The notes under the pieces are model-generated. The model did not search any database and was not told the origin of the DNA. It saw only the letters and a list, made by a program, of their open reading frames with translations. A stretch of DNA of 64,000 nt from contig NZ_LMOZ01000002.1 of the NCBI RefSeq assembly GCF_001423695.1, positions 1,178,504 to 1,242,503 of the forward strand, in the 5' to 3' direction. Origin of the DNA: Leifsonia sp. Leaf336 (GTDB lineage Bacteria; Actinomycetota; Actinomycetes; Actinomycetales; Microbacteriaceae). Both the position numbers and the translations under genes were made by a program. Each line of letters begins with the position of its first letter. The stretch's first letter is position 1. Below, piece by piece: positions 54,068-63,319 of the stretch.

Positions 54068-55217
54068 CAAGAAGGCCCACGCGGCCAGACGATCGACCAC
54101 GCCCGGGCGCCGGATCGCCGTTCTCGGCGCCGGCAGCTGGGGAACTACCTTCGCCAAGATCCTCGCCGACGGCGGAAACGATGTCGTGCTGTGGGCCCGG
54201 CGACCGGAGCTGGCGCGCGAGATCAACGAGGTGAAGCGCAACAGCGACTACCTCGAAGGCATCAACCTGCCGCGCAACCTGCGCGCGACCTCCCATCTCG
54301 CGGAGGCGATGCAGGACGCCGAGCAGGTGTTCGTGTCGATCCCGAGCCAGACGCTGCGCTCGAACCTCGACGCGATCGCACCGCACCTCGGGCCGTCGAC
54401 GATCGTCGTCAGTCTGATGAAGGGTGTCGAGAAAGGCACCGGTCTGCGCATGAGCGAGGTGCTCGCGCAGGGCCTCCCGGTCGAGGAGGAGCGCATCGCC
54501 GTCGCCTCCGGCCCCAACCTGGCGCTCGAGATCGCGCGTGAGCAGCCGACCGCGGCCGTGGTGTCGTCGATCAGCCTGGAGACCGCCCAGGCGGTCGCGA
54601 TGGCCGCCACCAACCGCTACTTCCGCAGCTTCGTGAACACCGACGTGATCGGCACGGAGTTCGGCGGCGTGCTCAAGAACCTGATCGCGGTCGCGATCGG
54701 GATCGTCGACGGCGTCGGCTACGGCGAGAACACGAAGGCCTCCATCATCACGCGCGGTCTGGTCGAGATGACCGACTTCGCGGTCGCGTACGGCGCGGAC
54801 GCCCTGACGCTCTCGGGCCTGGCCGGCCTCGGCGATCTCATCGCGACGTGCGAGTCGCCGCTCAGCCGCAACAACACCGCCGGGCGCCTGCTCGGCCAGG
54901 GCTACAGCTTCAACGACGTGGTGAAGCAGATGAACCAGACCGCGGAGGGACTCGCCTCGGTGGCGCCGATCCTCCGGCTCGCCGCGGAGCGCGGGGTGGA
55001 GATGCCGATCGTCCAGCAGGTGAGTCAGGTGCTCGCAGGCACGCTGGATCCGAAGGACATCGCGCCGCACCTCACCACCGACGATGACGAACCGCAGGGA
55101 GAAAGGACAACGGATGACGGACAAGGTCGTAGTCGCACTTCTGTTTGGAGGTCGCTCAAGCGAGCATTCGATCAGCTGCGCGACGGCGGCGGGAGTGCTG
55201 GCGGCGATCGATCGTGA
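54060..55217 (+). CDS. gpsA: Glycerol-3-phosphate dehydrogenase [NAD(P)+]
   Basis: A 385-residue enzyme reducing dihydroxyacetone phosphate to glycerol-3-phosphate for phospholipids. GAGSWGTTFAKILADGG (about residues 24-40) binds NAD(P)H; SLMKGVEKGT, KNLIAVAIGIVDGVGYGEN (catalytic Lys) and LAGLGDLIATCESPLSRNN are conserved. The family is usually 330-345 residues; the last 40 or so here are Arg/Gly/Asp-rich, extend beyond the fold and overlap the start of ddl by 104 bases. The ATG at 54060 overlaps plsC. Confidence 0.95.
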   Translation: MADKKAHAARRSTTPGRRIAVLGAGSWGTTFAKILADGGNDVVLWARRPELAREINEVKRNSDYLEGINLPRNLRATSHLAEAMQDAEQVFVSIPSQTLRSNLDAIAPHLGPSTIVVSLMKGVEKGTGLRMSEVLAQGLPVEEERIAVASGPNLALEIAREQPTAAVVSSISLETAQAVAMAATNRYFRSFVNTDVIGTEFGGVLKNLIAVAIGIVDGVGYGENTKASIITRGLVEMTDFAVAYGADALTLSGLAGLGDLIATCESPLSRNNTAGRLLGQGYSFNDVVKQMNQTAEGLASVAPILRLAAERGVEMPIVQQVSQVLAGTLDPKDIAPHLTTDDDEPQGERTTDDGQGRSRTSVWRSLKRAFDQLRDGGGSAGGDRS

Positions 55218-56211
55218 CCGCTACGACGTCATCCCCGTCGGCATCACCCACGAGGGCGCGTTCACGCTGCAGCCGGACGACGCCGCCCGCTTCGCACTGA
55301 ACGCGGAGGCGCTCCCCGAAGTCGACGACAACGGCTCACGGATCGTGTGGCCCGACTCGGTCGCGTCTCGTGAGCTGTCGGTCGTGGCCGCCGACGGCAC
55401 CCGGTCGTCGCTCGGCGCCGTCGACGTCGTGTTCCCGATCCTCCACGGCCCCTGGGGCGAGGACGGCACGGTGCAGGGCATGCTCGAACTCGTCGGCCTG
55501 CCGTACGTCGGCAGCGGCGTGCTCGCGAGCGCGCTCGGGATGGACAAGCACTTCACCAAGACGGTACTGCAGCAGGCCGGAATCCCCGTCGCCCCCTGGG
55601 AGACGGTGACCGCCTACCAGTGGCGCACGGAGCCCGACACGGTGCGCGCATCCGCGGAGGCGCTCGGCCTCCCGGCATTCGTGAAGCCGGCACGCGCCGG
55701 TTCGAGCGTCGGTGTGTCGAAGGTGTCGTCGTGGGAGGACCTCCCCGCGGCGATCGACACGGCGCTGGCCGAGGACGACCGGGTGCTGATCGAGTCGTCG
55801 GTCGCCGGTCGCGAGGTGGAGATCGCCGTTCTGGGCGGCCGCCCCGGCGAGCCGACCCGTGCCTCCGTCGCCGGCGAGATCGTCATCAGCGGCCGCGACT
55901 TCTACGACTTCGCAGCCAAGTACCTCGACGCTCCGGGCATCGAGCTCGTCTGCCCCGCGGCGCTGACCGACGCCGAGCTCGCCGAGATGCGCGACCTCGG
56001 CGTGCGCGCGTTCGACGCGATCGGGGGCGAGGGGCTCGCGCGCGTGGACTTCTTCCTCACGCCGGAGGGATTCGTCGTCAACGAGATCAACACCATGCCG
56101 GGCTTCACCCCGATCTCGATGTTCCCGCGGTGCTGGCAGGAGTCCGGACTGGCGTACCCCGACCTGATCGACGAGCTCATCCAGGTCGCCCTGGCGCGGG
56201 CGGCGGCGTAG
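55114..56211 (+). CDS. ddl: D-alanine--D-alanine ligase
   Basis: A 365-residue ATP-grasp ligase that makes the D-Ala-D-Ala dipeptide for peptidoglycan. LLFGGRSSEHSISCATAAGV at the start, FPILHGPWGEDGTVQGMLEL, VKPARAGSSVGVSKV and FVVNEINTMPGFTPISMFPR (metal and substrate site) are typical. The ATG at 55114 has GGAGAAAGGA about 8 bases upstream, although it lies inside the gpsA reading frame. Its stop is one base from that of the convergent DUF3515 gene. Confidence 0.96.
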   Translation: MTDKVVVALLFGGRSSEHSISCATAAGVLAAIDRDRYDVIPVGITHEGAFTLQPDDAARFALNAEALPEVDDNGSRIVWPDSVASRELSVVAADGTRSSLGAVDVVFPILHGPWGEDGTVQGMLELVGLPYVGSGVLASALGMDKHFTKTVLQQAGIPVAPWETVTAYQWRTEPDTVRASAEALGLPAFVKPARAGSSVGVSKVSSWEDLPAAIDTALAEDDRVLIESSVAGREVEIAVLGGRPGEPTRASVAGEIVISGRDFYDFAAKYLDAPGIELVCPAALTDAELAEMRDLGVRAFDAIGGEGLARVDFFLTPEGFVVNEINTMPGFTPISMFPRCWQESGLAYPDLIDELIQVALARAAA

Positions 56212-56212
56212 C

Positions 56213-56782
56213 TCAGCGCGAGGGCGTCGGCGTCGGCGTGCTGGTCGGCGTCGGCGTGGCGGTCGGCGGGGTGAGGGACGTGTCGAGCGTCGACAGGCAC
56301 TTCTCGGTCTGCTTGATGCTGCCGATGGCCGAGGCGAACTCCGGCAGCACGGCGGCGTCGGAGGCGCCTGACACGTGGTCGATGACGACCTCCGTCGCTG
56401 GCGTGCGGCCGAACGTCTGGTAGACGACCTGCTTGGCGGCCGGGTCGGACATCAGCACCCAGTCGATGCCGTTCACGTCGACGCACGGCTTGGTGGTCGG
56501 GCCGAGAGGCGGCACTCCGCAGCGCAGCAGCACAGCGGCGGGGTCGCCCCACGCGCCGGTGGCCTGCGCGTCGGTCTGCCGACGGTCCTTGTCGGCGACC
56601 GAGTCGGGCAGCCGCACGGAGATCTCGGCGCAGCCGGGGTCGTTCGCGTCCGCTCCAGGGTCGAGCGAGACCGTCTGCGCACAGCCCGTCAAAGCGAGGG
56701 CGGCGGCGGCGATCGTGACGGCGAGAACGACCTGGCGGGGAGATCGGCGAGGAGATCGGCGGAGTGAGCGGCGTGCGGACAT
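56213..56782 (-). CDS. DUF3515 lipoprotein
   Basis: A 189-residue exported protein of the actinobacterial DUF3515 family. The signal peptide is Arg-rich, then hydrophobic, with the lipobox LTGC at about residues 32-35, so it should be lipid-anchored outside the membrane. The core includes RLPDSVADKDRRQTDAQATG, LLRCGVPPLGPTTKPCVDVN and WVLMSDP. The C-terminus is a low-complexity Thr/Pro tail. The conserved position beside ddl and thiL suggests an envelope role; function unknown. Confidence 0.88.
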   Translation of the reverse strand: MSARRSLRRSPRRSPRQVVLAVTIAAAALALTGCAQTVSLDPGADANDPGCAEISVRLPDSVADKDRRQTDAQATGAWGDPAAVLLRCGVPPLGPTTKPCVDVNGIDWVLMSDPAAKQVVYQTFGRTPATEVVIDHVSGASDAAVLPEFASAIGSIKQTEKCLSTLDTSLTPPTATPTPTSTPTPTPSR

Positions 56783-56808
56783 CAGGATTCAGGCTACCGT
56801 TGGGAGTC

Positions 56809-57804
56809 ATGGTGGATTCTGGGAGCGCGGTCGACACGGTCGCGGCGGTGTCCGAGCGGGAGGCGTTGAAGCGCATCTTCCCCCGTCTTCCGGAGTCGAA
56901 AGCGACCCTCGTCGGCCCGGGCGACGACGCCGCCGTGCTCGCAGCGCCCGACGGCCGCTACGTCGTCACGACCGACATGATGGTGCACGGCCCGGACTTC
57001 CGGCTGGCGTGGTCGTCGCCGGAGGACCTCGGCTGGAAGGCGGCGGCGACCAACCTGTCCGATGTCGCGGCGATGGGCGCTGTGCCGACCGCGCTGGTCG
57101 TCGCCATCGCCGCGCCTGCCTCGTTCCCGGTCGCCTCGCTGGAGGCGTTCGCGGACGGCCTCCGTGCCGCCTGCGACGCTCTCGCGCCGGGATGCGGAGT
57201 CGTGGGAGGCGACCTGTCGGTGTCCGACACGCTCACTATCGCGGTGACCGCGTTCGGCGATCTGGAGGGCCGCGCTCCGGTGCTGCGCAGCGGCGCGCGA
57301 CCGGGCGACGTGGTGGCCGTGTCGGGGCGGCTCGGGGCGGCGGCCTCCGGCCTCCGCCTGCTGTTCGCGGAGGCGGTGGACGGCGAGGGCACGCCCGACC
57401 CCGACGCCTTCGCCCGGGTGCTCGCCGCGCATCCCGAATTGATCGACGCGCAGTTGCGGCCGCGGCCTCCCATCGCCGACGGGCCGCTCGCGGCGGACGC
57501 CGGCGCGACGGCCATGCTCGACCTGAGCGACGGCCTCGCCCTCGACGCGCGGCGTATCGCGGAGGCGAGCGGGGTCGCCCTCGACATCGACCCGGCCGCC
57601 CTGGGCGACGACCCGGTCACGGCGCTGACCGGGGGAGAGGACCACGGCCTCCTCGCGTGCTTCCCGGCGGCGGCCGTCCTCCCCGGCGGTTTCCGCCCGC
57701 TCGGCGTCGTGCGCGCCGGAGGCGGTCTGCTGGTCGGTGGCCGCCCCTTCGACGAGCGCGGAGGCTGGGACCCGTACCAGGAGTGGGACGGCGCAGCCGG
57801 CTGA
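56809..57804 (+). CDS. thiL: Thiamine-monophosphate kinase
   Basis: A 331-residue AIR-synthase-fold kinase that makes thiamine diphosphate from the monophosphate. VGPGDDAAVLAAPDGRYVVT and TDMMVHGPDFRLAWSS, KAAATNLSDVAAMGAVPTAL, GGDLSVSDTLTIAVTAFG and LDLSDGLALDARRIAEASG hold the metal- and ATP-binding residues. ATG at 56809, 8 bases after TACCGT. It is divergent from DUF3515 with 26 bases between the starts. Confidence 0.95.
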   Translation: MVDSGSAVDTVAAVSEREALKRIFPRLPESKATLVGPGDDAAVLAAPDGRYVVTTDMMVHGPDFRLAWSSPEDLGWKAAATNLSDVAAMGAVPTALVVAIAAPASFPVASLEAFADGLRAACDALAPGCGVVGGDLSVSDTLTIAVTAFGDLEGRAPVLRSGARPGDVVAVSGRLGAAASGLRLLFAEAVDGEGTPDPDAFARVLAAHPELIDAQLRPRPPIADGPLAADAGATAMLDLSDGLALDARRIAEASGVALDIDPAALGDDPVTALTGGEDHGLLACFPAAAVLPGGFRPLGVVRAGGGLLVGGRPFDERGGWDPYQEWDGAAG

Positions 57805-57911
57805 AGCAGGCAGCGGGATCCGCAGGCGGCGGGATGCGCAGCCAGCGGAGGAGATACGGCCCGAATCCGGTCGGATGTCCTCCGTCAGCTGCGGTAGAGC
57901 ACCGGGAGCGG

Positions 57912-58502
57912 CTAGAAATCCTCCGTTGCCGACGGCGTCAGATAGTGCACAGCGGTCTCCCCGTACGCGCGCGTGCGGTCGAGGACGAGCCCGTCCGGCA
58001 CGGTCGGCGCCCCGTCGCGCGTGCTGCGTTCGACGCACACCACCGCATCCTCCGTCAGCAGCGGCACGAGTGCGGTCAGTGCGGCCAGCAGCTCGGCGTC
58101 CGGGAGGTCGTACGGCGGATCGACGAAGACGAGGTCGAACCGCGACGCGGACGCCGACGCGGCCGACAGAAACGGCTGAACGGCCGTCGCGCGCACATCG
58201 ACGGTCGGGCGGGCGTCCTTCGGCGCCGCACGCACCACCGCCTCGGCGTTGCGGCGGCAGATCGCGGCCGCGGCCGACGACTTCTCCACGAGGACGACGC
58301 GCGAAGCGCCACGGCTGGCCGCCTCCAGCCCGAGCGCGCCGGAGCCGGCGAAGAGATCGAGGACGCGCGCCCCCCGAACGGCGTCCCGCGCTTCCAAGCC
58401 CGAGAACACGGCCTCCCTGACGCGGTCGCTCGTCGGCCGGGTGCCGCTCTTGGGGACCTGCAGCGCGAGCGAACCGGCGAAACCGGAGACGATTCGGGTC
58501 AT
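57912..58502 (-). CDS. rsmD: 16S rRNA (guanine966-N2)-methyltransferase
   Basis: A 196-residue SAM-dependent methyltransferase acting on 16S rRNA G966. RIVSGFAGSLALQVPKSGTR and PTSDRVREAVFSGLE form the N-terminal RNA-binding part, VLDLFAGSGALGLEAASRGA binds SAM, and the catalytic motif is DPPYDLP. The ATG at 58500-58502 gives the usual N-terminus MTRIVSG; an ATG at 58508 adds two residues. It is convergent with thiL. The rsmD/recG/coaD neighbourhood is conserved in actinobacteria. Confidence 0.94.
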   Translation of the reverse strand: MTRIVSGFAGSLALQVPKSGTRPTSDRVREAVFSGLEARDAVRGARVLDLFAGSGALGLEAASRGASRVVLVEKSSAAAAICRRNAEAVVRAAPKDARPTVDVRATAVQPFLSAASASASRFDLVFVDPPYDLPDAELLAALTALVPLLTEDAVVCVERSTRDGAPTVPDGLVLDRTRAYGETAVHYLTPSATEDF

Positions 58503-58585
58503 AGCCATCCGAGCCTAGGGCATGCACTCGACCCGACTGCCGTGATGCCCTAGCGGCGCCGCGCCTCCGTCAGCAGAATAGGAGG

Positions 58586-59395
58586 ATGGACGAACGCCTC
58601 CAGCAGGCGGAACTCGACGCCCTGTGGCGGTTCGACGACCCGGTCGCATCCGCCGAACGCTTCGCGATAGCCGCCGCCGAACCCGACCGCTCCGAACTGG
58701 TGCGCGCCGAGATCGAGACGCAGCGCGCCCGCGCGTTCGGACTGCAGGGCCGGTTCGCCGAGGCGGAGGGCCTTCTCGACTCCCTCGAACCGGCCATCGG
58801 CACGCTCGCCGTGCGCATCCTTCTGGAGCGCGGCCGGCTGCGGAACACGGCCGGCCGCGCGGATGAGGCCGTGCCGCTGTTCGAGGAGGCGCTGCTCGCC
58901 GCGCGCCGCGACGGGGACGGCTTCCTCGCCGTCGATGCGGCGCACATGCTCGCCATCGCCGATCCGCTCCGCTCGGAGCAGTGGACCGAGGAGGGCCTCG
59001 CCGAGCTCCAGTCCACCTCCGACGCCCGTACGCTGCGGTGGGGCGTGGCGCTGCACAACAACCGCGGCTGGGCGCTCTTCGACGCCGGTGACGTGCACGC
59101 GGCGGTCGGCGAGTTCGAGGCCGCGCGGGAGGCCGCCGACCGCTACGGCACCGTCGACCAGCAGTTCGCGGCGCAGTGGTCGCTGGCGCGCGCGCTGCGC
59201 GAGGTCGGGCGCTGGCAGGAGGCGCTCGCGATCCAGCGCAGGCTGGTCACCGAGCGACCGGGCGAGAGCGACGTGGAGGCCGAGCTCGCCGCCCTGACGG
59301 CCGTGGAGGAGCACGCCCGAGCGGCCGGTCAGGAGCCGGGGCACGACGCGGCGCACGAGCCGGCGACGGAGGCCGCCCCTACGATCGAACCATGA
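58586..59395 (+). CDS. TPR-like hypothetical protein
   Basis: A 269-residue, all-helical protein resembling tetratricopeptide repeats, with paired helices such as ARAFGLQGRFAEAEGLLDSL, GRADEAVPLFEEALLAARRD, GDVHAAVGEFEAAREAADRY and VGRWQEALAIQRRLVTERPG. It has no signal peptide. It likely serves as a scaffold or in protein contacts; partner unknown. AGGAGG touches its ATG and CAGAAT lies 6 bases further upstream. The stop overlaps the recG ATG by 4 bases. Confidence 0.8.
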   Translation: MDERLQQAELDALWRFDDPVASAERFAIAAAEPDRSELVRAEIETQRARAFGLQGRFAEAEGLLDSLEPAIGTLAVRILLERGRLRNTAGRADEAVPLFEEALLAARRDGDGFLAVDAAHMLAIADPLRSEQWTEEGLAELQSTSDARTLRWGVALHNNRGWALFDAGDVHAAVGEFEAAREAADRYGTVDQQFAAQWSLARALREVGRWQEALAIQRRLVTERPGESDVEAELAALTAVEEHARAAGQEPGHDAAHEPATEAAPTIEP

Positions 59396-61605
59396 CCTCC
59401 AGCACCGCCCCGGCCGCAGACGGCGCCGTCTCGCTCGAGTCCCGGCTCACCGGCGTGCTCGGCGGACGCACCGCCTCCGCGTTCGAGAAGGCGTTCGGGA
59501 TGCGCACGGTCGCCGACCTGCTCTCGCACTATCCGCGCCGCTACGCGACCCGGGGCGAGCTGACGGCACTGGCGAACCTGCCGCTCGATGAGAACGTCAC
59601 CATCATCGCCGAGGTGCTGCGTGTGCAGGAGCGACCGATGCGTGCCCGACGCGGCTCCATCCTGGAGGTCAAGATCTCCGACGGCGAGGGCATCCTCACG
59701 CTCACCTTCTTCAATCAGGCCTGGCGGTCGCGGGAGCTCGTCCCCGGGGTTCGCGGCATCTTCGCCGGCAAGGTGTCGGCCTACCGGGGAGCGCTCCAGC
59801 TCGCCCACCCCGACTACGAGCTCTTCGAGGAGGACGCCGAGAACGCGGTCGCCCCAGGCAGCGCCGCGGCGAAGGAGTGGGCGCAGACGCCGATCCCGAT
59901 CTACCCGGCGACCGGCACCGTGGCCAGCTGGCAGGTGCAGAAGGCTGTCGGCCTGGCGCTCGACGCACTGGGCCCGTGCCCCGATCCCGTGCCGGCGTCG
60001 ATCGTCGCCGAGCGCGGGCTGCTGGGCTTCCGCGACGCGCTCGAGGGCATCCACCGCCCGCAGAAGAACGCCCAGTGGCAGCGCGCCCGCGATGCGCTGC
60101 GCTTCCAGGAGGCCTTCGTGCTGCAGGCGGCCCTCCTGCAGCAGCGCGCAGAGGCCCGCACGGTCGCAGCGACACCGCGGCAAGCCGTTCCCGGCGGCCT
60201 GCTGGAGCGCTTCGACGCCGTGCTGCCGTTCACCCTGACCGACGATCAGGCCCTCGTCGGCCGGGAGATCGCGCAGGATCTGGCGGCGGCGGAGCCGATG
60301 CACCGTCTCGTGCAGGGCGAGGTCGGCTCCGGCAAGACCCTCGTCGCACTGCGGGCGATGCTCGCCGTGGCCGACAGCGGCGGCCAGTCCGCGTTGCTCG
60401 CACCGACGGAGGTGCTCGCCGCCCAGCATCTGCGCTCGATCGCCGAGATGCTCGGCCCCGACCTCTCGGCCGAGCTCATGCCGACGCTCGTCACCGGCCA
60501 GCTGTCGACTGCCGAGCGCAAGCGCGCGCTGTTGCGGACGGTGAGCGGGCAGTCCCGGATCGTGGTCGGCACGCACGCCCTGCTCGGCGACGCGGTGAGC
60601 TTCTACGACCTCGGTCTCGTGGTGGTCGACGAGCAGCACCGCTTCGGCGTCGAGCAGCGGGAGGCGCTGCGCGCGAAGGGCGGCACGCCTCCGCACGTGC
60701 TGGTGCTCACCGCGACGCCCATCCCGCGCACGGTCGCGATGACGGTGTTCGGCGATCTGGAGGTCTCGACGATCGCCCAGCTGCCCGCCGGTCGCCAGGG
60801 CATCGAGAGCTTCGTCGTGCCGCTCGCCGACCGCCCGGGGTGGGAGCGCCGCATCTGGGAGCGGGCCTCCGAAGAGATCGCCCGAGGCCGCCAGGTCTTC
60901 GTCGTCTGCCCTTCGATCAGCCCCAAGGAGGCGGAGGACGACGGCGAGGAGGCACCGGACGACGCCGTCGACGGCGAAGCAGGACCACCGCGCCCGACCG
61001 CCAACGTCGAGTCGGTTGCCGCGCAGGTGCGCGCCGACCCCCTCTTCGCGCAGACGCGCGTCGGCGTGCTGCACGGCCGGCTCACCTCCGACGAGAAGGA
61101 CTCGGTGATGCGCGCGTTCGCCGCGGGCGACATCGACCTCCTGATCGCGACGACGGTGATCGAGGTCGGAGTGAACGTGCCCAACGCCTCGGCCATGATC
61201 GTGCTCGACGCCGACCGGTTCGGCGTCTCGCAGTTGCACCAGCTGCGCGGTCGTGTCGGCCGCGGCGGCGTGCCCGGTCTCTGCCTGCTGGTCACGCACG
61301 CGGAGGAGGGGTCGCTCGCCCGGCAGCGCGTCGACGCGGTCGCTGCGACGCTCGACGGTTTCGAGCTGGCCAACGTCGACCTCGAGCTGCGACGGGAGGG
61401 CGACGTGCTCGGCAGCAGGCAGTCCGGAGGCCGTTCGTCGCTGAAGCTGCTGCGGGTCGTGTCTGACGGCGAGTTGATCTCCGAGGCGCGGGTCGCGGCG
61501 GCGGAGACGCTCGACGACGGAGGCCTGGCCGCGCACCCCGCTCTCGCGGCGGCGCTCGCCCGCCGGCTGGACGAGTCGGAGCGCGCGTTCCTCGGCAAGT
61601 CCTGA
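59392..61605 (+). CDS. recG: ATP-dependent DNA helicase RecG
   Basis: A 737-residue superfamily 2 helicase that reverses stalled forks and processes Holliday junctions. The N-terminal wedge/OB domain ([16 protein letters not shown], then [14 protein letters not shown]) is followed by Walker [16 protein letters not shown] (about residue 307-321), [35 protein letters not shown], and the C-terminal [20 protein letters not shown] and [10 protein letters not shown] Glu/Asp-rich insert follows [13 protein letters not shown]. The ATG overlaps the upstream gene and lies 6 bases after TACGAT. Confidence 0.96.
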   Translation: MTSSTAPAADGAVSLESRLTGVLGGRTASAFEKAFGMRTVADLLSHYPRRYATRGELTALANLPLDENVTIIAEVLRVQERPMRARRGSILEVKISDGEGILTLTFFNQAWRSRELVPGVRGIFAGKVSAYRGALQLAHPDYELFEEDAENAVAPGSAAAKEWAQTPIPIYPATGTVASWQVQKAVGLALDALGPCPDPVPASIVAERGLLGFRDALEGIHRPQKNAQWQRARDALRFQEAFVLQAALLQQRAEARTVAATPRQAVPGGLLERFDAVLPFTLTDDQALVGREIAQDLAAAEPMHRLVQGEVGSGKTLVALRAMLAVADSGGQSALLAPTEVLAAQHLRSIAEMLGPDLSAELMPTLVTGQLSTAERKRALLRTVSGQSRIVVGTHALLGDAVSFYDLGLVVVDEQHRFGVEQREALRAKGGTPPHVLVLTATPIPRTVAMTVFGDLEVSTIAQLPAGRQGIESFVVPLADRPGWERRIWERASEEIARGRQVFVVCPSISPKEAEDDGEEAPDDAVDGEAGPPRPTANVESVAAQVRADPLFAQTRVGVLHGRLTSDEKDSVMRAFAAGDIDLLIATTVIEVGVNVPNASAMIVLDADRFGVSQLHQLRGRVGRGGVPGLCLLVTHAEEGSLARQRVDAVAATLDGFELANVDLELRREGDVLGSRQSGGRSSLKLLRVVSDGELISEARVAAAETLDDGGLAAHPALAAALARRLDESERAFLGKS

Positions 61606-61723
61606 CCACTGCGCGAGAGCGGAGACGGCGTCCGCCGATCCGCAGGGCCACGCAACACGCTGCGCTGCGAAGATAACGGATTCACAACGAAATGCCGGGA
61701 ATCGCGGGATAGTCTGGTGCCCT

Positions 61724-62206
61724 ATGAACAGGATCGCCGTAGTCCCTGGATCGTTCGACCCGGTCACTCTCGGGCACCTCGATGTCATCGAGAGGGCCGC
61801 GCGACTCTGGGACGAGGTGCATGTGCTCGTCGTCCACAACCCCGACAAGTCGGCCCTGCTGCCCATCGCCCAGCGTGTCGCGCTCATCGAGCGGTCGATC
61901 GAAGACGCCGGGATCGGCGGACGGATCGTCGTCGCCTCCTGGTCGGTCGGCCTCCTCGTCGACTACTGCACCGACGTCGGCGCCGACGTGCTCGTCAAGG
62001 GCATCCGCTCGCAGGTCGATGTGGCCTACGAGACGCCGATGGCGATCGTGAACCGTCACCTCGCGGCGGTGGAGACGGTCTTCCTGTTACCCGACCCGGC
62101 CAACGCGCACGTCTCGAGCTCTCTCGTGCGCCAGGTCGCCTCCCTCGGCGGGGACGTGAGCCCCTACGTGCCTCCCGCCGTCTCAGAGCTGCTGTCAACC
62201 ACATGA
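61724..62206 (+). CDS. coaD: Phosphopantetheine adenylyltransferase
   Basis: A 160-residue nucleotidyltransferase catalysing the penultimate step of coenzyme A synthesis. [20 protein letters not shown] carries the T/HxGH motif, [20 protein letters not shown] is the substrate region and [20 protein letters not shown] the C-terminal ISSS-type motif. ATG at 61724, 8 bases after TAGTCT (61710-61715). MoxR follows 13 bases later. Confidence 0.97.
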   Translation: MNRIAVVPGSFDPVTLGHLDVIERAARLWDEVHVLVVHNPDKSALLPIAQRVALIERSIEDAGIGGRIVVASWSVGLLVDYCTDVGADVLVKGIRSQVDVAYETPMAIVNRHLAAVETVFLLPDPANAHVSSSLVRQVASLGGDVSPYVPPAVSELLSTT

Positions 62207-62219
62207 CCCGGGTGGAGAG

Positions 62220-63317
62220 ATGAACAGTTACGCGACGCGCCAGCCCACGGAGACCACGGTCGCCCCCGAAGAGGCGGGCCTGCCCGCGCCGGGGATGGAC
62301 CTGGACGAGCTCAGACGCGCCGCGGAGCAGATCACCACCAACGTCGAGTCCGTCATCGACGGCAAGCACGACGCCGTGCAGACGGCCCTGGTCGTGCTGC
62401 TGGCCGAGGGCCACCTCCTGATCGAGGACGTGCCGGGTGTCGGCAAGACCATGCTGGCGAAGTCGCTGGCCAAATCGGTGGACTGCTCGGTCAGCCGCAT
62501 CCAGTTCACGCCCGACCTGCTGCCGAGCGACGTCACCGGCGTGTCCGTCTACAACCAGGCGGAGCGGCGCTTCGAGTTCAAGCCGGGCGCGGTCTTCGCG
62601 AACATCGTCATCGGCGACGAGATCAACCGGGCCAGCCCGAAGACCCAGTCGGCCCTCCTGGAGTGCATGGAGGAGCGCCAGGTCACGGTGGACGGCTCCA
62701 CGTATCCGCTCGGCGCGCCGTTCATCGTGGTCGCGACTCAGAACCCGATCGAGATGGAGGGCACCTACGCGCTCCCGGAGGCGCAGCGCGACCGGTTCAT
62801 GGCCCGCATCGCCATGGGTTACCCCGACGAGGGCTCCGAGCTCGCCATGCTGACGACCCGCGACACCTCCAGCCCGCTGTCGCGCATCGGGCCGGTGGTC
62901 ACCTCCGAGCAGCTGCGCTCGATGATGGCGACGGCGCGCGCCGTGTACGCCTCTGCTCCGGTCAAGCAGTACGCGGTCGACCTGGTCCGCGCGACCAGGG
63001 AGGACCGCGACCTCCGGCTCGGCGCCAGCCCGCGGGCGACGCTGCAGCTCGTGCGGGCGGCGAAGGCCATGGCGGCGCTCGAGGGCCGCGACTTCGTGCT
63101 CCCGGACGACATCGACGCGCTGGCGGTCCCGGTGCTCGGGCATCGGCTCCTGCCGACGAGCCGGGCGCTCGGCCACCACCACGAGAGCGCGCCGGTGATC
63201 GCCGACATCGTCCGCCGCATCGTCGCCGCGACCCCGGTGCCGGTCGGCTCCGGGGCGATCGGGGCCGGATCAACGGGCACGGCCTCCGCTCGCGCGGGCT
63301 CAACGGGCAGGGAGTAG
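62220..63317 (+). CDS. MoxR family AAA+ ATPase
   Basis: A 365-residue MoxR ATPase, a chaperone-like protein thought to mature or insert metal into partner proteins. Walker A GVGKTMLAKSLAKS (about residues 76-89), FKPGAVFANIVIGDEINRAS (Walker B), KTQSALLECMEERQVTVDG and the sensor 1 VVATQNPIEMEGTYALPEAQ are all present. The C-terminal lid includes ASPRATLQLVRAAKAMAALE. The Gly/Ala/Ser-rich tail is unusual but probably disordered. The DUF58 gene follows after 2 bases, the classic moxR operon. Confidence 0.95.
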   Translation: MNSYATRQPTETTVAPEEAGLPAPGMDLDELRRAAEQITTNVESVIDGKHDAVQTALVVLLAEGHLLIEDVPGVGKTMLAKSLAKSVDCSVSRIQFTPDLLPSDVTGVSVYNQAERRFEFKPGAVFANIVIGDEINRASPKTQSALLECMEERQVTVDGSTYPLGAPFIVVATQNPIEMEGTYALPEAQRDRFMARIAMGYPDEGSELAMLTTRDTSSPLSRIGPVVTSEQLRSMMATARAVYASAPVKQYAVDLVRATREDRDLRLGASPRATLQLVRAAKAMAALEGRDFVLPDDIDALAVPVLGHRLLPTSRALGHHHESAPVIADIVRRIVAATPVPVGSGAIGAGSTGTASARAGSTGRE

Positions 63318-63319
63318 TC

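Noticed and set aside
56217-56275. GTCGGCGTCGGCG-type repeat as a regulatory or mobile element
   Set aside because: It encodes the Thr/Pro-rich low-complexity tail of the DUF3515 lipoprotein.
59329-61887. 852-residue reverse frame opposite recG
   Set aside because: Antisense composition, no domain, complete overlap with recG.
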